Source of the DNA: Corynebacterium testudinoris | GTDB taxonomy: Bacteria; Actinomycetota; Actinomycetes; Mycobacteriales; Mycobacteriaceae | Assembly (NCBI RefSeq): GCF_001021045.1 | Contig: NZ_CP011545.1 | Coordinates: 1,240,001 to 1,304,000, forward strand | Direction of reading: 5' to 3' | DNA length: 64,000 nucleotides | In this document: positions 38,675-47,434 of the stretch, piece by piece | Layout: every line of letters begins with the position of its first letter | Position numbering within the stretch: position 1 is the stretch's first letter | Notes under the pieces: generated by a model | The model's input: the letters and a program-made list of their open reading frames with translations, nothing else | What the model was told of the DNA's origin: nothing | Databases searched by the model: none | Made by a program: the position numbers and the translations under genes

Positions 38675-38822
38675 GTGGAACACCGGAAAAAGTCTGGTCT
38701 GTGCGCTTGACTGGGCGGACGAGGATCAAGCCCTGGACGCGCCTCCACCAGCACGGCGCGAGTGGGGGTAGTCTGTGGATGACATTCGTGTAAGTCGTGT
38801 AAGCAACGTCAAGGAAGAGGGA

Positions 38823-39698
38823 GTGACTGTGACCGGAGACGGACTCTTTGAGACTCCGGGTTCTGAACTCGGATTGACCGGACGGCCCGTCCGCGATCTG
38901 CCTCAACCTGCCCCTTTAGAAAAGCACGGTCCCGCCAAGATCATCGCCATGTGTAACCAAAAGGGCGGCGTGGGTAAGACGACGTCCACGATTAACCTGG
39001 GTGCTTGCCTGGCTGAGCAAGGCCGGAAAGTGTTGCTCGTTGACCTAGACCCGCAGGGTGCCTTGTCCGCCGGACTTGGCGTGCCCTTCGACGAGCTCGA
39101 TCTGACGGTCTACAACCTGCTCATCGATAACCAAACCTCCATTCACTCCGCCATTCACTCGACGAGCGTCCCGGGCATGGACCTTGTCCCCGCCAACATC
39201 GACCTCTCGGCTGCGGAGATCCAGTTGGTCAATGAGGTTGGCCGCGAGCAGACGCTGGCCCGGGCGCTGCGCCCGGTGATGAAGGACTATGACTTCATCA
39301 TCCTCGACTGCCAGCCCTCCCTGGGACTGCTCACCGTTAATGCGCTGGCGTGTTCCCATGGTGTGATCATTCCCATGGAGTGCGAGTACTTCTCTCTCCG
39401 CGGCCTCGCGCTGCTGACGGACACGGTGGAGAAGGTGAGTGACCGCCTCAATTTTGATTTGGAGATCCTCGGCATTTTGGTCACGATGTTTGATCGCCGG
39501 ACCTCCCACGCCCGGGAAGTGATGTCGCGCGTGGTGGAGGTCTTTGGCGATCAAGTCTTTGACTCCGTGATCACTCGCACCGTCCGCTTCCCAGAAACGT
39601 CCGTGGCCGGCGAGCCCATCATCACCTGGGCACCCAGCTCGCAGGGCGCCGAGCAGTATCGCCACCTCGCGCTCGAGGTCCTGGAGCGGACCAGCTAA
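38823..39698 (+). CDS. ParA/Soj-type chromosome partitioning ATPase
   Basis: A protein of ~291 residues with the deviant Walker A CNQKGGVGKTTSTINLG near residue 45 and Walker B-like FIILDCQPSLGLLTVNAL. It is a second ParA-like ATPase that in corynebacteria and mycobacteria sits next to scpAB, away from oriC. The start is unsettled: GTG at 38823 or 38829, both behind AAGGAAGAGG. A GTG at 38775 is unlikely, because a good -10 (TAGTCT) ends at 38774, which puts the transcription start after it. Confidence 0.9.
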   Translation: MTVTGDGLFETPGSELGLTGRPVRDLPQPAPLEKHGPAKIIAMCNQKGGVGKTTSTINLGACLAEQGRKVLLVDLDPQGALSAGLGVPFDELDLTVYNLLIDNQTSIHSAIHSTSVPGMDLVPANIDLSAAEIQLVNEVGREQTLARALRPVMKDYDFIILDCQPSLGLLTVNALACSHGVIIPMECEYFSLRGLALLTDTVEKVSDRLNFDLEILGILVTMFDRRTSHAREVMSRVVEVFGDQVFDSVITRTVRFPETSVAGEPIITWAPSSQGAEQYRHLALEVLERTS

Positions 39699-39703
39699 TT
39701 CAC

Positions 39704-40561
39704 GTGTCCGCACCGACGATTACTATCCCGCCCCGCAGGTCGGCGGATCTGCCCGCCGCGGTGGCGGAGCAACCAGAGCTGCCGGGCTTCCGCGTTGCCC
39801 TGAAGAACTTCGAGGGTCCTTTTGACCTGCTCCTGCAGCTCATCGGGGCCAAGAAGCTCGACGTCACCGAGGTCGCACTTTCCGAAGTCACTGATGATTT
39901 CATTGCCTACACCCGGCGTCTCGGGGAAACCGCGGATCTGGATGAGACGACGGAGTTCCTCGTGGTGGCGGCGACGTTGTTGGACCTGAAAGCCGCCCGG
40001 CTCCTTCCCCGCGGCGAGGTCGACGACTTGGAAGACCTCGCACTGCTAGAAACCCGCGATATTCTCTTCGCCCGTCTCCTGCAGTACAAGGCGTATAAGC
40101 AGGTGGCGGACCTGTTTGCGCAGCGGCAAAAGAACGCTCAGCGGCGGTACCCGCGGGCGGTTGGAATGGAAGAGCAGTTTGCTGATCTCCTCCCTCCGGT
40201 GACGCTCGGCCACACGCCTGCGACCTTTGCGGAGATGGCGGCGAGTGTTTTCCGGCCCAAGCCACCAGAGGAAGTCGGGATTGGCCATATCCATCAGGTC
40301 GCCGTCTCCGTTCCGGAACAGGCTGGCCGGATTCTGGATACCCTGCGGCTCATGGGACAAAATCATTGGCTAACTTTCGCGGCATTGACTCGTGATTGCA
40401 CCTTGTCGATGGAGGTCGTGGGTCGATTCCTCGCCCTGCTAGAGCTCTACAAGGCCAAGGCCGTGGAGGCTGAGCAGGCTGAGCCACTGGGGGAACTCAC
40501 CGTTGCCTGGACAGGCCTCGACGTCGACCCGGCCGTGGTCGCGGCGAGGAACTGGGACTGA
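39704..40561 (+). CDS. scpA: Segregation and condensation protein A
   Basis: A 285-residue kleisin that bridges the SMC heads with ScpB and helps compact and segregate the chromosome. The N-terminal FRVALKNFEGPFDLLLQLI is diagnostic, and the C-terminal winged helix (VAVSVPEQAGRILDTLRLM ... VVGRFLALLELYKAKAVEAEQ) binds the SMC cap. The start is GTG 5 bp after the ParA stop. In related genomes the next genes are an acetyltransferase, a rhodanese and scpB; here a transporter and biotin genes intervene. Confidence 0.93.
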   Translation: MSAPTITIPPRRSADLPAAVAEQPELPGFRVALKNFEGPFDLLLQLIGAKKLDVTEVALSEVTDDFIAYTRRLGETADLDETTEFLVVAATLLDLKAARLLPRGEVDDLEDLALLETRDILFARLLQYKAYKQVADLFAQRQKNAQRRYPRAVGMEEQFADLLPPVTLGHTPATFAEMAASVFRPKPPEEVGIGHIHQVAVSVPEQAGRILDTLRLMGQNHWLTFAALTRDCTLSMEVVGRFLALLELYKAKAVEAEQAEPLGELTVAWTGLDVDPAVVAARNWD

Positions 40562-40633
40562 CTCACGGCTTGCGGTGCATTCGGTATCGTAGAGTCGATT
40601 GCGAATAGTGATTGGTGCCGGGAGGAGAGCGAA

Positions 40634-40957
40634 ATGACCAGGTGGCTCAGTGGAATCGCGTCGATTCTCTTCGGAGGGTTTATCTACTTCATTACGCTCA
40701 ATGAACTAGTACTGGCGATCATTCCTGCTCTTCTCCTCATGGCAGTGACTTTTGTTGGCGGGCAGCCATTCAAGGCATCCACCCGCGAAGAGCGGATGCC
40801 TTCCTGGGCACTTATTACCCTCTTCCTCCTGGCTGGACTTGGCTACCTCATGCCCGATCGGCTCACATATGCTCTACCCCTCGGGTGTGCTGCCGCGGCA
40901 GTCGCTTTCGTTCTCCTGAGCGTCCGGGGAAAGAACAGCATTCCCCAGGCAGGCTGA
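40634..40957 (+). CDS. Small four-helix membrane protein
   Basis: A 107-residue protein, almost entirely hydrophobic, with about four transmembrane segments (SGIASILFGGFIYFITL, LVLAIIPALLLMAVTFVGG, ALITLFLLAGLGYLMP, LPLGCAAAAVAFVLLSV). A strong GGAGGAGAG precedes the ATG. No family is recognised. It lies between scpA and the POT transporter at the edge of the interruption in the scp cluster. Confidence 0.7.
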   Translation: MTRWLSGIASILFGGFIYFITLNELVLAIIPALLLMAVTFVGGQPFKASTREERMPSWALITLFLLAGLGYLMPDRLTYALPLGCAAAAVAFVLLSVRGKNSIPQAG

Positions 40958-41020
40958 GGATCTAGCTAGGCACCACGGAGGATGCGACCATGCTGTCCAG
41001 GCCACCAGATCTAGCCCAAC

Positions 41021-42505
41021 CTAGGCTGCGGTTTCTTCCGTAGTCCGCCGCAAGGCGCGGGCTGCAAAGAACACGCCCACCGCGATGGCAACGACGGTGC
41101 CGGTGACGCTGAGAAGGTAGGTGCGTTCGGCGACGGCGTTGCTTGGGTCGAAGAATCGGGACAGTGACCCGGCCAGGGAGGTTCCGATGGCCAAGGTGAG
41201 AAAGTAGAGCGCGGAGAAGCGAGTGGCAAAGGCGGCGGGCGCGTGGGCGCTGGTGGCCGCCATGCCGACGGGGCCGATGAGGAGCTCGCCCAAGGAGAAG
41301 AGCAGGATGCAGCCCGCGAGTGCGAGGAAGGGCGTGGATCCGGCGGCGCCGCCAGTAAAGGGGAGCAGGACGAGCATGCCCGCCCCGGCAATGAGGAGAC
41401 CAGAGGCCATCGTGGTGGCGGAGTGCAGGCCGCGGCGGGTGCGCAGGCGTGCGAGCACCCACGCCAGGGGCAGGGCCAGGGTGAGGATGTACAGCGGGTT
41501 AAGCGACTGGGTCCATGCCGGTGGGATGTCAAAGCCGAGGAAGGTGCGGTTAAGTCTTTCGGCGGAGTAGACCGCAAACACGCCGTAGGTTTGGGCGAGC
41601 AGCGCCCAGTAGGTGGTGGAGGCGATGAACATCGGCAGGAAGGCGGCCACCCGGTGGCGTTCTTGGGTGCTCACGAGCGGCGAGCGGAACATCTGGATGA
41701 ACAGGGCTACGGCGACGCTGACGGTGGCGATCAGTAAGACGGTGGCCAGGGTGGCAAAGCTGCGCATCCCCACGGCCAGCAGTGCCGCGGCGATGGCGAT
41801 GACGGCCAGCGGCACGAGGAATCGTGCCGGTCCGAACAACGGATTGGGGACGGTGGTGATGGCGCTGCGGGCGGACTCGTTGAGTGAGGTCATCATGCGG
41901 GGGCGCAAGGAGAGGTAGATTGCCAGGCCCACCGCCATGAGGACTGCGGCGGCGCCGAATCCGTGGTGGTAGGAGTAGCGGGCGGCCAGCCAGCCGGTAA
42001 GCAGGGGGCCGAAGAAGGCGCCGACATTAATGCCCAGGTAGAAGAGCTGGAAGGCGACTCCGTGGCGGGCGCCGTTCGATGGGTAGACCCGGCCCAACAC
42101 GGTGATGGCCGCCGTCTTGAGCAGCCCCGAACCCACGGCGATGGCGATGAGGCCGGGGGCTGTGCCCAGCCAGCCGGGGATGAGCGAGAGGCTGAGGTGG
42201 CCGAACATCAGCATTCCCGCCCCGAGGAGCAGGGTTCGTTCGGGGCCGAAGAGGCGATCGCCGACCCATCCGCCGCCGAAGGCACACAGGTAGAGGAGGG
42301 ATCCGTAGGCGCCGACGAGGGCGGTGGCCTCCACTTTGTCCATCCCTAGGCCGCCGTCGGAGATCGTGGCGTAGAGGTAGTAGGCGAGGATGGCCTGCAT
42401 TCCGTAGAAGCTGAAGCGCTCCCACATTTCGATGCTGACGACGGCCGGCATGGCCACGGGGTGGCGGTCAGCCGTCACCCCTGAACGTTGTTCAATTGCT
42501 GTCAT
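41021..42505 (-). CDS. POT/PTR2-family proton-dependent oligopeptide transporter
   Basis: A 494-residue transporter with about 14 helices. Helix 1 carries the POT-family EMWERFSFYGMQAILAYYLY (ExxER-type motif for proton coupling). The region PSNGARHGVAFQLFYLGINVGAFFGPLLTG is the PTR2 signature. The family imports di- and tripeptides using protons. I use the ATG at 42505 (MTAIEQRSGV); the upstream ATG at 42532 is less supported. The gene diverges from bioA and has a TGAAC-N3-GTTCA palindrome inside codons 4-8, so a biotin-related peptide such as biocytin is a possible substrate; that is inference only. Confidence 0.88.
   Translation of the reverse strand: MTAIEQRSGVTADRHPVAMPAVVSIEMWERFSFYGMQAILAYYLYATISDGGLGMDKVEATALVGAYGSLLYLCAFGGGWVGDRLFGPERTLLLGAGMLMFGHLSLSLIPGWLGTAPGLIAIAVGSGLLKTAAITVLGRVYPSNGARHGVAFQLFYLGINVGAFFGPLLTGWLAARYSYHHGFGAAAVLMAVGLAIYLSLRPRMMTSLNESARSAITTVPNPLFGPARFLVPLAVIAIAAALLAVGMRSFATLATVLLIATVSVAVALFIQMFRSPLVSTQERHRVAAFLPMFIASTTYWALLAQTYGVFAVYSAERLNRTFLGFDIPPAWTQSLNPLYILTLALPLAWVLARLRTRRGLHSATTMASGLLIAGAGMLVLLPFTGGAAGSTPFLALAGCILLFSLGELLIGPVGMAATSAHAPAAFATRFSALYFLTLAIGTSLAGSLSRFFDPSNAVAERTYLLSVTGTVVAIAVGVFFAARALRRTTEETAA
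42482..42494. promoter_or_regulatory. BioQ-like palindrome, transporter side
   Basis: A perfect 13-bp palindrome TGAACGTTGTTCA just inside the 5' end of the POT transporter gene. It has the same form as the palindrome at the bioA promoter. The TGAAC-N3-GTT form is what I recall for the corynebacterial BioQ operator; the match is from memory. Confidence 0.55.
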
Positions 42506-42554
42506 GGGCAGCATCATGCCAGACGGGTGCATGCGTTAGGATCAAAGCCCTGCC

Positions 42555-42573
42555 TAAACTTGAACAATGTTCA
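42555..42573. promoter_or_regulatory. bioA promoter with BioQ-like operator
   Basis: TAAACT (42555-42560) is a good -10 and is directly followed by the perfect palindrome TGAACAATGTTCA (42561-42573), which covers the expected transcription start. A repressor bound here would block initiation. BioQ is the TetR-type biotin repressor of corynebacteria. Confidence 0.6.
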
Positions 42574-42590
42574 ACCTCTCGAAGGACGCT

Positions 42591-43880
42591 ATGCCCCCCA
42601 CGCTCAGTCTCGCCGATGTGCACAGGCTCGACGCCGCACACATCTGGCACCCCTACGCCCCAGCGGGCATCCCCACCCTGCCGGTCGAATCTGCCAGTGG
42701 AGTCACCCTCACGCTTGGCGACGGCCGTGAGGTCATCGATGCCATGAGCTCCTGGTGGGCAGTGGTGCACGGACACAGCCACCCGCGGCTGGTCGCCGCC
42801 GCTCAACGCCAGGCAGAGACCATGAGCCACGTCATGTTCGGCGGGCTCACCCACCGGCCGGCGGTGGAACTAGCCCAAGCCCTCGTGGAGGTCACTGACC
42901 CGAATCTGACCAAGGTCTTCTACTCGGACTCTGGGTCGGTGTCCGTGGAAGTGGCCATCAAGATGGCACTCCAATACCAGCGGGGGATTGGCCACCCGGA
43001 GCGCACCAAGCTTCTGACGTGGCGCGGCGGATACCACGGGGACACCTTCGCCGCGATGAGCGTGTGCGATCCCGAGGGTGGGATGCACGCCATGTGGGAC
43101 GGCACTCTGGCCCGACAAGTATTCGCCCCCGCACCGCCGGCTCGGGGTGCCAGTGCGGACGTGATCGCGGAATACGTCGCTACGATGGATCAGCTCATCA
43201 CCGCCGACATTGCCGCCCTCATCATCGAGCCGGTGGTCCAGGGCGCAGGTGGCATGCGCTTTCATGACGGCGCTCTTGTCGCGGAAGTGCGTGAGTTGTG
43301 TGAGCGCCGAGGGATCCTCTTCATCGCTGACGAAATCGCCAGCGGATGGGGAAGGACCGGAGCACTGTTTGCCACCGAGGGACTCCACCCGGACATCCTC
43401 TGCGTCGGCAAGGCGCTGACGGGTGGATTCATGACCTTGGCGGCCACCCTCACCAGCCTGAAGGTCTCCGATGCCATTGATAGTCCGGCCGGCGGCGGAG
43501 CGCTCATGCACGGCCCGACCTTCATGGCCAACCCGTTGGCCTGTGCCGTGGCCACGGAATCGGTGCGGATGCTGCAGGAAGGCCACTGGCGCACCCAGGT
43601 GCCCATGATTGAAGCTGCACTCCAGGAAGGTCTCGAGCCTCTCCGGCACTGCGACGGCGTCGCCGATGTCCGGGTCCTGGGTGCCATCGGTGTCGTGGAG
43701 ATGACCGAACCGGTTGACATGCACCGAACCACCAGCGCCGCCCTTGACCACGGCGTGTGGATCAGACCATTTGGCCGATTGATTTACGTCATGCCGCCCT
43801 ACATCTGCACACCGGGCGAACTCGCCACCATCTGCGCCGCTGTCACAGCTGCAGTGGCACCAGGGAAGGAAGCACAATGA
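42591..43880 (+). CDS. bioA: Adenosylmethionine-8-amino-7-oxononanoate aminotransferase
   Basis: A 429-residue class III PLP aminotransferase that converts KAPA to DAPA in biotin synthesis, with SAM as amino donor. IWHPYAP (N-terminus), MSSWWAVVHGHSHP and FYSDSGSVSVEVAIKMALQY are BioA-specific; the PLP lysine lies in CVGKALTGGFMTLAATL and the pyridine Asp in FIADEIASGWGRTG. The ATG at 42591, after GAAGGACGCT, is chosen because an earlier ATG at 42567 falls within the operator and likely start point. bioD follows with a 4-bp overlap. Confidence 0.95.
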   Translation: MPPTLSLADVHRLDAAHIWHPYAPAGIPTLPVESASGVTLTLGDGREVIDAMSSWWAVVHGHSHPRLVAAAQRQAETMSHVMFGGLTHRPAVELAQALVEVTDPNLTKVFYSDSGSVSVEVAIKMALQYQRGIGHPERTKLLTWRGGYHGDTFAAMSVCDPEGGMHAMWDGTLARQVFAPAPPARGASADVIAEYVATMDQLITADIAALIIEPVVQGAGGMRFHDGALVAEVRELCERRGILFIADEIASGWGRTGALFATEGLHPDILCVGKALTGGFMTLAATLTSLKVSDAIDSPAGGGALMHGPTFMANPLACAVATESVRMLQEGHWRTQVPMIEAALQEGLEPLRHCDGVADVRVLGAIGVVEMTEPVDMHRTTSAALDHGVWIRPFGRLIYVMPPYICTPGELATICAAVTAAVAPGKEAQ

Positions 43881-44551
43881 GCATCATCTTCGTGACGGGA
43901 ACCGGCACCGATGTCGGCAAGACCATCGCCACGGCGGCACTCGCCGTCCGTATCGCGGCCGACGGCCACCGGGTCATCCCCGTCAAGCCCGTGCAAACGG
44001 GCATCGGGGACGCTGCGGACCGGGGAGATATCGGGGTCGTCGAAAAGCTCACTGGCTTGTCAGGAGAGGAATTCCACCGCTACCCGGAGCCGCTCGCCCC
44101 CAACCTCGCGGCCCGTCGGGCTCACCTGCCGGCACCGGATCTGGACGCCATAGCGGCCCGCATTCGCGACCTGGACGCGCCCGGCACCGTCGTGCTCGTC
44201 GAGGGAGCCGGCGGACTGCTCGTTCAGCTTAACGATGACCAAACCTGCGCAGATTTGGCCCAGCGTCTCGGCGCGGATGTGGTGGTGGTGACCACGCTGG
44301 GGTTGGGTTCACTCAACGCCGCAGCGCTCACCGTGGAGGCCGCCAAGGCGAGGGGCCTTAACGTTATTGGCCTCATCGGCGGATCACTGCCTGCCCAGCC
44401 AGACCTGGCAACTGAGCTCAATCTCGCGGAGCTGCCCGTGGTGACGGGGACACCGCTGTGGGGAACGCTTCCCGCCGGGCTGGGTCAGGCCACTGACTTC
44501 GCAGAAACAGCCCGCCGGAATCTACCGACGGGCTGTTGGACGGGGGAGTAG
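43877..44551 (+). CDS. bioD: Dethiobiotin synthetase
   Basis: A 224-residue ATP-dependent enzyme that closes the ureido ring of DAPA to give dethiobiotin. The P-loop FVTGTGTDVGKTIATAAL is at the N-terminus, VIPVKPVQTG follows, and VLVEGAGGLLVQL is the DAPA/ATP contact. The start is the ATG overlapping the bioA stop. bioB is not in the window. C. glutamicum is a biotin auxotroph lacking bioF and bioH, so this pair may allow growth on KAPA rather than complete synthesis; that part is inference. Confidence 0.94.
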   Translation: MSIIFVTGTGTDVGKTIATAALAVRIAADGHRVIPVKPVQTGIGDAADRGDIGVVEKLTGLSGEEFHRYPEPLAPNLAARRAHLPAPDLDAIAARIRDLDAPGTVVLVEGAGGLLVQLNDDQTCADLAQRLGADVVVVTTLGLGSLNAAALTVEAAKARGLNVIGLIGGSLPAQPDLATELNLAELPVVTGTPLWGTLPAGLGQATDFAETARRNLPTGCWTGE

Positions 44552-44554
44552 GAA

Positions 44555-45118
44555 CTAGGGTCGTGCCTTGAGGAACTCCAGGATCTCAACGGGCAGCTCG
44601 CGGTCAGAGTAGATGCGCACATCGGGCTCATCCGGGTTGCCCTCGGTGCCCACTCGGCGACCCTCCCACACGGGACGCAGGCCCAGCTTTTCCAGCACGC
44701 GCTCGGAAGATGGGTGGTTGGTGGTGATGCGCGCGGTCACCGGGGTGTCCGGATCGAGGCGCTTGGCCAGGCGCAAGGCTGCCTCGGAGACTTCGGTGGC
44801 GTAGCCATTGCCCCACTTGTCGGGGCGGAAGCGGTACTTCAGGTCCCATACGCGCCCATCGACGAGTTCTAGGCCGCCAACGCCAATGAACTCCGACGGC
44901 TGATCGCGCAGGTAGACGCCCCATGGGCCCAAGTCTTTCGCTGCCCACGACGCTTGAGTGCGGCCGATGAGAACATGGGTCTCGCGGACGTCCTCGTGGC
45001 GGGCTTGGGGGCGGTGGGCCCAGATGCGCTTGTCGCTATATACCTTGTATGCCTCAGCGTCATGCTCCGAGGTCAGCGGCATCAAGATCAAGCGGTCGGT
45101 GCGGGTGATCGTACTCAT
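44555..45118 (-). CDS. GNAT acetyltransferase (RimJ/RimL-like)
   Basis: A 187-residue acetyltransferase of the RimJ/RimL subgroup. The N-terminus TDRLILMPLTSEHDAEAYKVY, the central YRFRPDKWGNGYATEVSEAALRLAK (acetyl-CoA Q/RxxGxG/A-like loop) and the ERVLEKLGLRPVWEG segment are typical. Its substrate, possibly a protein N-terminus or small amine, is unknown. It converges with bioD (3-bp gap) and diverges from the rhodanese gene. A homologue is found between scpA and scpB in related corynebacteria, so it belongs to the ancestral cluster. Confidence 0.88.
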   Translation of the reverse strand: MSTITRTDRLILMPLTSEHDAEAYKVYSDKRIWAHRPQARHEDVRETHVLIGRTQASWAAKDLGPWGVYLRDQPSEFIGVGGLELVDGRVWDLKYRFRPDKWGNGYATEVSEAALRLAKRLDPDTPVTARITTNHPSSERVLEKLGLRPVWEGRRVGTEGNPDEPDVRIYSDRELPVEILEFLKARP

Positions 45119-45267
45119 ACCGGCATGTTACACACATCACTAATTGTTGTGAAGGTGATTTGCACGAAAAACTTTAACGACTTCACATGCCGTTGATCAC
45201 ACCTTCACTTGGTGGTCATTCGTGCAGGTGACAGCACCCGGAAGGGTTTAGTTTTAGACTAGGCGGC
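45119..45267. promoter_or_regulatory. Divergent promoter region with interleaved inverted repeats
   Basis: Four short arms lie between the GNAT and rhodanese genes: GTGAAGGTGAT (45149-45159) with ATCACACCTTCAC (45196-45208), and TGCACGAA (45161-45168) with TTCGTGCA (45219-45226). The two pairs are interleaved, not nested. TAGACT (near 45256) ends ~7 bp before the rhodanese ATG, suggesting a leaderless transcript. Confidence 0.4.
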
Positions 45268-45882
45268 ATGTCTTTACTCATTGACGCTGGAGAGCTCGAC
45301 ACGCAGGGGCCCTCGGTCGTCCTGTGCGCCTCCATGGGCCCCACGTCACCCACCTCGGGCATCCCCGGATCGTTCCTCGCCGACCTGGAGGCCGATTTCT
45401 CTGATCAGGCCAGCCCGCTTCCGCACACCGCGCGGGCTGACCTTCCGGCACTGTTCGATTCCTACGGCATCAGCGATGACACTCCAGTCGTGATCTATGA
45501 CCAGCAGGCCGGGGCCACAGCACCCCGCGTGTGGTGGCTCGCGCGCGCGGCAGGGCTCACCAATGTGCGCGTTCTCGATGGCCCGTGGACCGGGGAAACC
45601 GCACCCTTTGCCCGTCCCTCCCACCGCGGCACCATCACGGGACCTCCCCATCCTGGATTGCTTATCGACGCCGCGATGGTCACCGCCAGCCCCCGCCTCG
45701 TCGTCGATGCCCGCTCCGCGGGGCAGCGAGAAGACCTGACGTTTTCTTGTGGTTCCGGGGTGACTGCCTGCGTGGATGCCTTTGCCGCCGCTCTCGCCGG
45801 TTACGATGACCTAGCTGTTTATGAGGAGTCGTGGTCCGAGTGGGGCCGTCCTGACAGTGGACGGGAGGTGGCTACGTCATGA
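45268..45882 (+). CDS. Compact two-domain rhodanese (sulfurtransferase)
   Basis: A 204-residue thiosulfate/mercaptopyruvate sulfurtransferase-like protein. An inactive N-terminal rhodanese half (GISDDTPVVIYDQQAGATAPRVWWLARAAGL, GGP-like DGPW) is followed by a short C-terminal half with the persulfide Cys in FSCGSGVTACVDAFAAALAG (~residue 157-160). It is shorter than the usual ~280 residues, chiefly in the linker and second domain. The active-site loop CGSGVTA fits mercaptopyruvate or thiosulfate sulfurtransferases. The stop overlaps the scpB start (ATGA). Confidence 0.8.
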   Translation: MSLLIDAGELDTQGPSVVLCASMGPTSPTSGIPGSFLADLEADFSDQASPLPHTARADLPALFDSYGISDDTPVVIYDQQAGATAPRVWWLARAAGLTNVRVLDGPWTGETAPFARPSHRGTITGPPHPGLLIDAAMVTASPRLVVDARSAGQREDLTFSCGSGVTACVDAFAAALAGYDDLAVYEESWSEWGRPDSGREVATS

Positions 45883-46430
45883 GCCTGCCAATGATTGGGC
45901 AGCTGCGCTCGCGCCTGGAATCCATCCTCCTCGTCATCGATTCCCCGGCGACCGATACCGTCTTGGCCCGAGTCCTCGACGTCGACGCGGACACGGTCGT
46001 GTCCTTGCTCACCGAGATCGCCACGGAATTTAATGAACGCGGATCCGGCTTCGACCTGAGGGAAACCGCCGAGGGCTGGCGGCTGTACACCCGCACCGAC
46101 AATGCCCCTGCGGTGGAGCAGTTCCTCCTGGACGGCTCGCAAACCCGGCTATCGCGCGCCGCCCTGGAAACCCTCGCTGTCATTGCCTACCGGCAGCCGG
46201 CCACGCGCTCGCAGATCTCCGGTGTGCGCGGTGTCAACGTCGATGGTGTCATGCGCACCCTGCACCTGCGTGGTCTGATCAAGGAGGTCGATATCGAGCC
46301 CTCCACCGGCGCGCACCGCTACGCCACGACCGAACTTTTCCTCGAGCTGCTCGGCATCGACTCCCTCGAGCGCCTGCCCGACTTGGCGCCGTTGCTGCCT
46401 GATGTGGACTCCATCGATGAGGAGTTCTAG
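45879..46430 (+). CDS. scpB: Segregation and condensation protein B
   Basis: A 183-residue protein with two winged-helix domains. SRLESILLVIDSPATDTVLARVLD and LSRAALETLAVIAYRQPATRSQISGVRGVNVDGVMRTLHLRGLIK are the characteristic blocks. ScpB binds ScpA in the SMC condensin complex. It overlaps the rhodanese stop by 4 bp. scpA is ~5.3 kb upstream, separated by the small membrane protein, transporter, bioAD, GNAT and rhodanese genes. Confidence 0.93.
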   Translation: MSLPMIGQLRSRLESILLVIDSPATDTVLARVLDVDADTVVSLLTEIATEFNERGSGFDLRETAEGWRLYTRTDNAPAVEQFLLDGSQTRLSRAALETLAVIAYRQPATRSQISGVRGVNVDGVMRTLHLRGLIKEVDIEPSTGAHRYATTELFLELLGIDSLERLPDLAPLLPDVDSIDEEF

Positions 46431-46492
46431 CCCCACTTCGGGTAGGGTGGGGCAGGATTTAGACCTAAAACTACAGATAGGACACGATCTAC

Positions 46493-47434
46493 GTGACTCC
46501 ACCCGCTCGCCGCGACGGCACACCGGACAAGGACCAGCAGCCTAAGAAGCTGCGGGCATCCGAGATTCCGCTGTCCAACGCGCGCCCCGCCCGCCGCCAA
46601 AACGTCAACTCTGATCAGCGCCGCAAGGAAGCCGCCACCGCCGATTCCGTGGCCCGCAGCCTCGGCGCCGACTGGCTCGTCGATGATCAGCCCGTCTCCG
46701 ATGAACGCATCCGCCTGCAAAAAGTCCTGGCCCAAGCCGGGGTCGCCTCACGCCGCCACGCCGAGGTCCTTATTGATAAGGGCCGAGTCGAAGTCAACGG
46801 CAAGATTGTCAAGACCCAAGGAACCCGAGTCAACCCGAACGTCGACGTTATCCGCGTCGATGGCGTGCGTATCAACGTCAATGAAAACCACGAGTACTTC
46901 CTGCTGAACAAGCCGCGCGGGATGCAGTCCACCATGTCCGATGACATGGGTCGGCCGTGCGTCGGCGACATTGTCGCGGAGAAGACAGTCTCCGGTCAGC
47001 GGCTTTTCCACGTCGGCCGCCTCGACGCCGACACCGAAGGCCTGCTGCTGCTGACCAACGATGGTGAGCTGGCTAACCGCCTCATGCACCCGAAGCACGA
47101 GGTCCGCAAGACCTACCTGGCTACCGTGCTCGGAGAGTCCGACAAGCGCCTCGTCCACCGCCTGCAAAAGGGCATCGAGCTCGACGATGGTCCCGCGAAG
47201 GCCGACTTTGTGCAGATCGTGGATACCCACATGGGCCAGTCGCTCATCCGCATCGAGCTGCATGAGGGCCGCAAGCACATCGTCCGTCGCATGCTCAAGG
47301 AAGCCGGTTTCCCGGTGCAGCGCCTAGTGCGTACCAAGCTGCACACGGTCCAACTCGGTGAGCAAAAGCCCGGCACGATCCGCGCGCTCAATGATTCCGA
47401 GCTGACCTCGCTGTACAAGGCGGTCGAGCTGTGA
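46493..47434 (+). CDS. rluB: 23S rRNA pseudouridine synthase (RluB family)
   Basis: A 313-residue RsuA/RluB-type pseudouridine synthase. An N-terminal basic tail of ~65 residues precedes the S4 domain ([21 protein letters not shown], ~74-94). The catalytic Asp is in [21 protein letters not shown] (~residue 165-185). The start is a GTG. The stop overlaps the cmk start. By family, the target is U2605 of 23S rRNA (E. coli numbering) for RluB. Confidence 0.9.
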   Translation: MTPPARRDGTPDKDQQPKKLRASEIPLSNARPARRQNVNSDQRRKEAATADSVARSLGADWLVDDQPVSDERIRLQKVLAQAGVASRRHAEVLIDKGRVEVNGKIVKTQGTRVNPNVDVIRVDGVRINVNENHEYFLLNKPRGMQSTMSDDMGRPCVGDIVAEKTVSGQRLFHVGRLDADTEGLLLLTNDGELANRLMHPKHEVRKTYLATVLGESDKRLVHRLQKGIELDDGPAKADFVQIVDTHMGQSLIRIELHEGRKHIVRRMLKEAGFPVQRLVRTKLHTVQLGEQKPGTIRALNDSELTSLYKAVEL

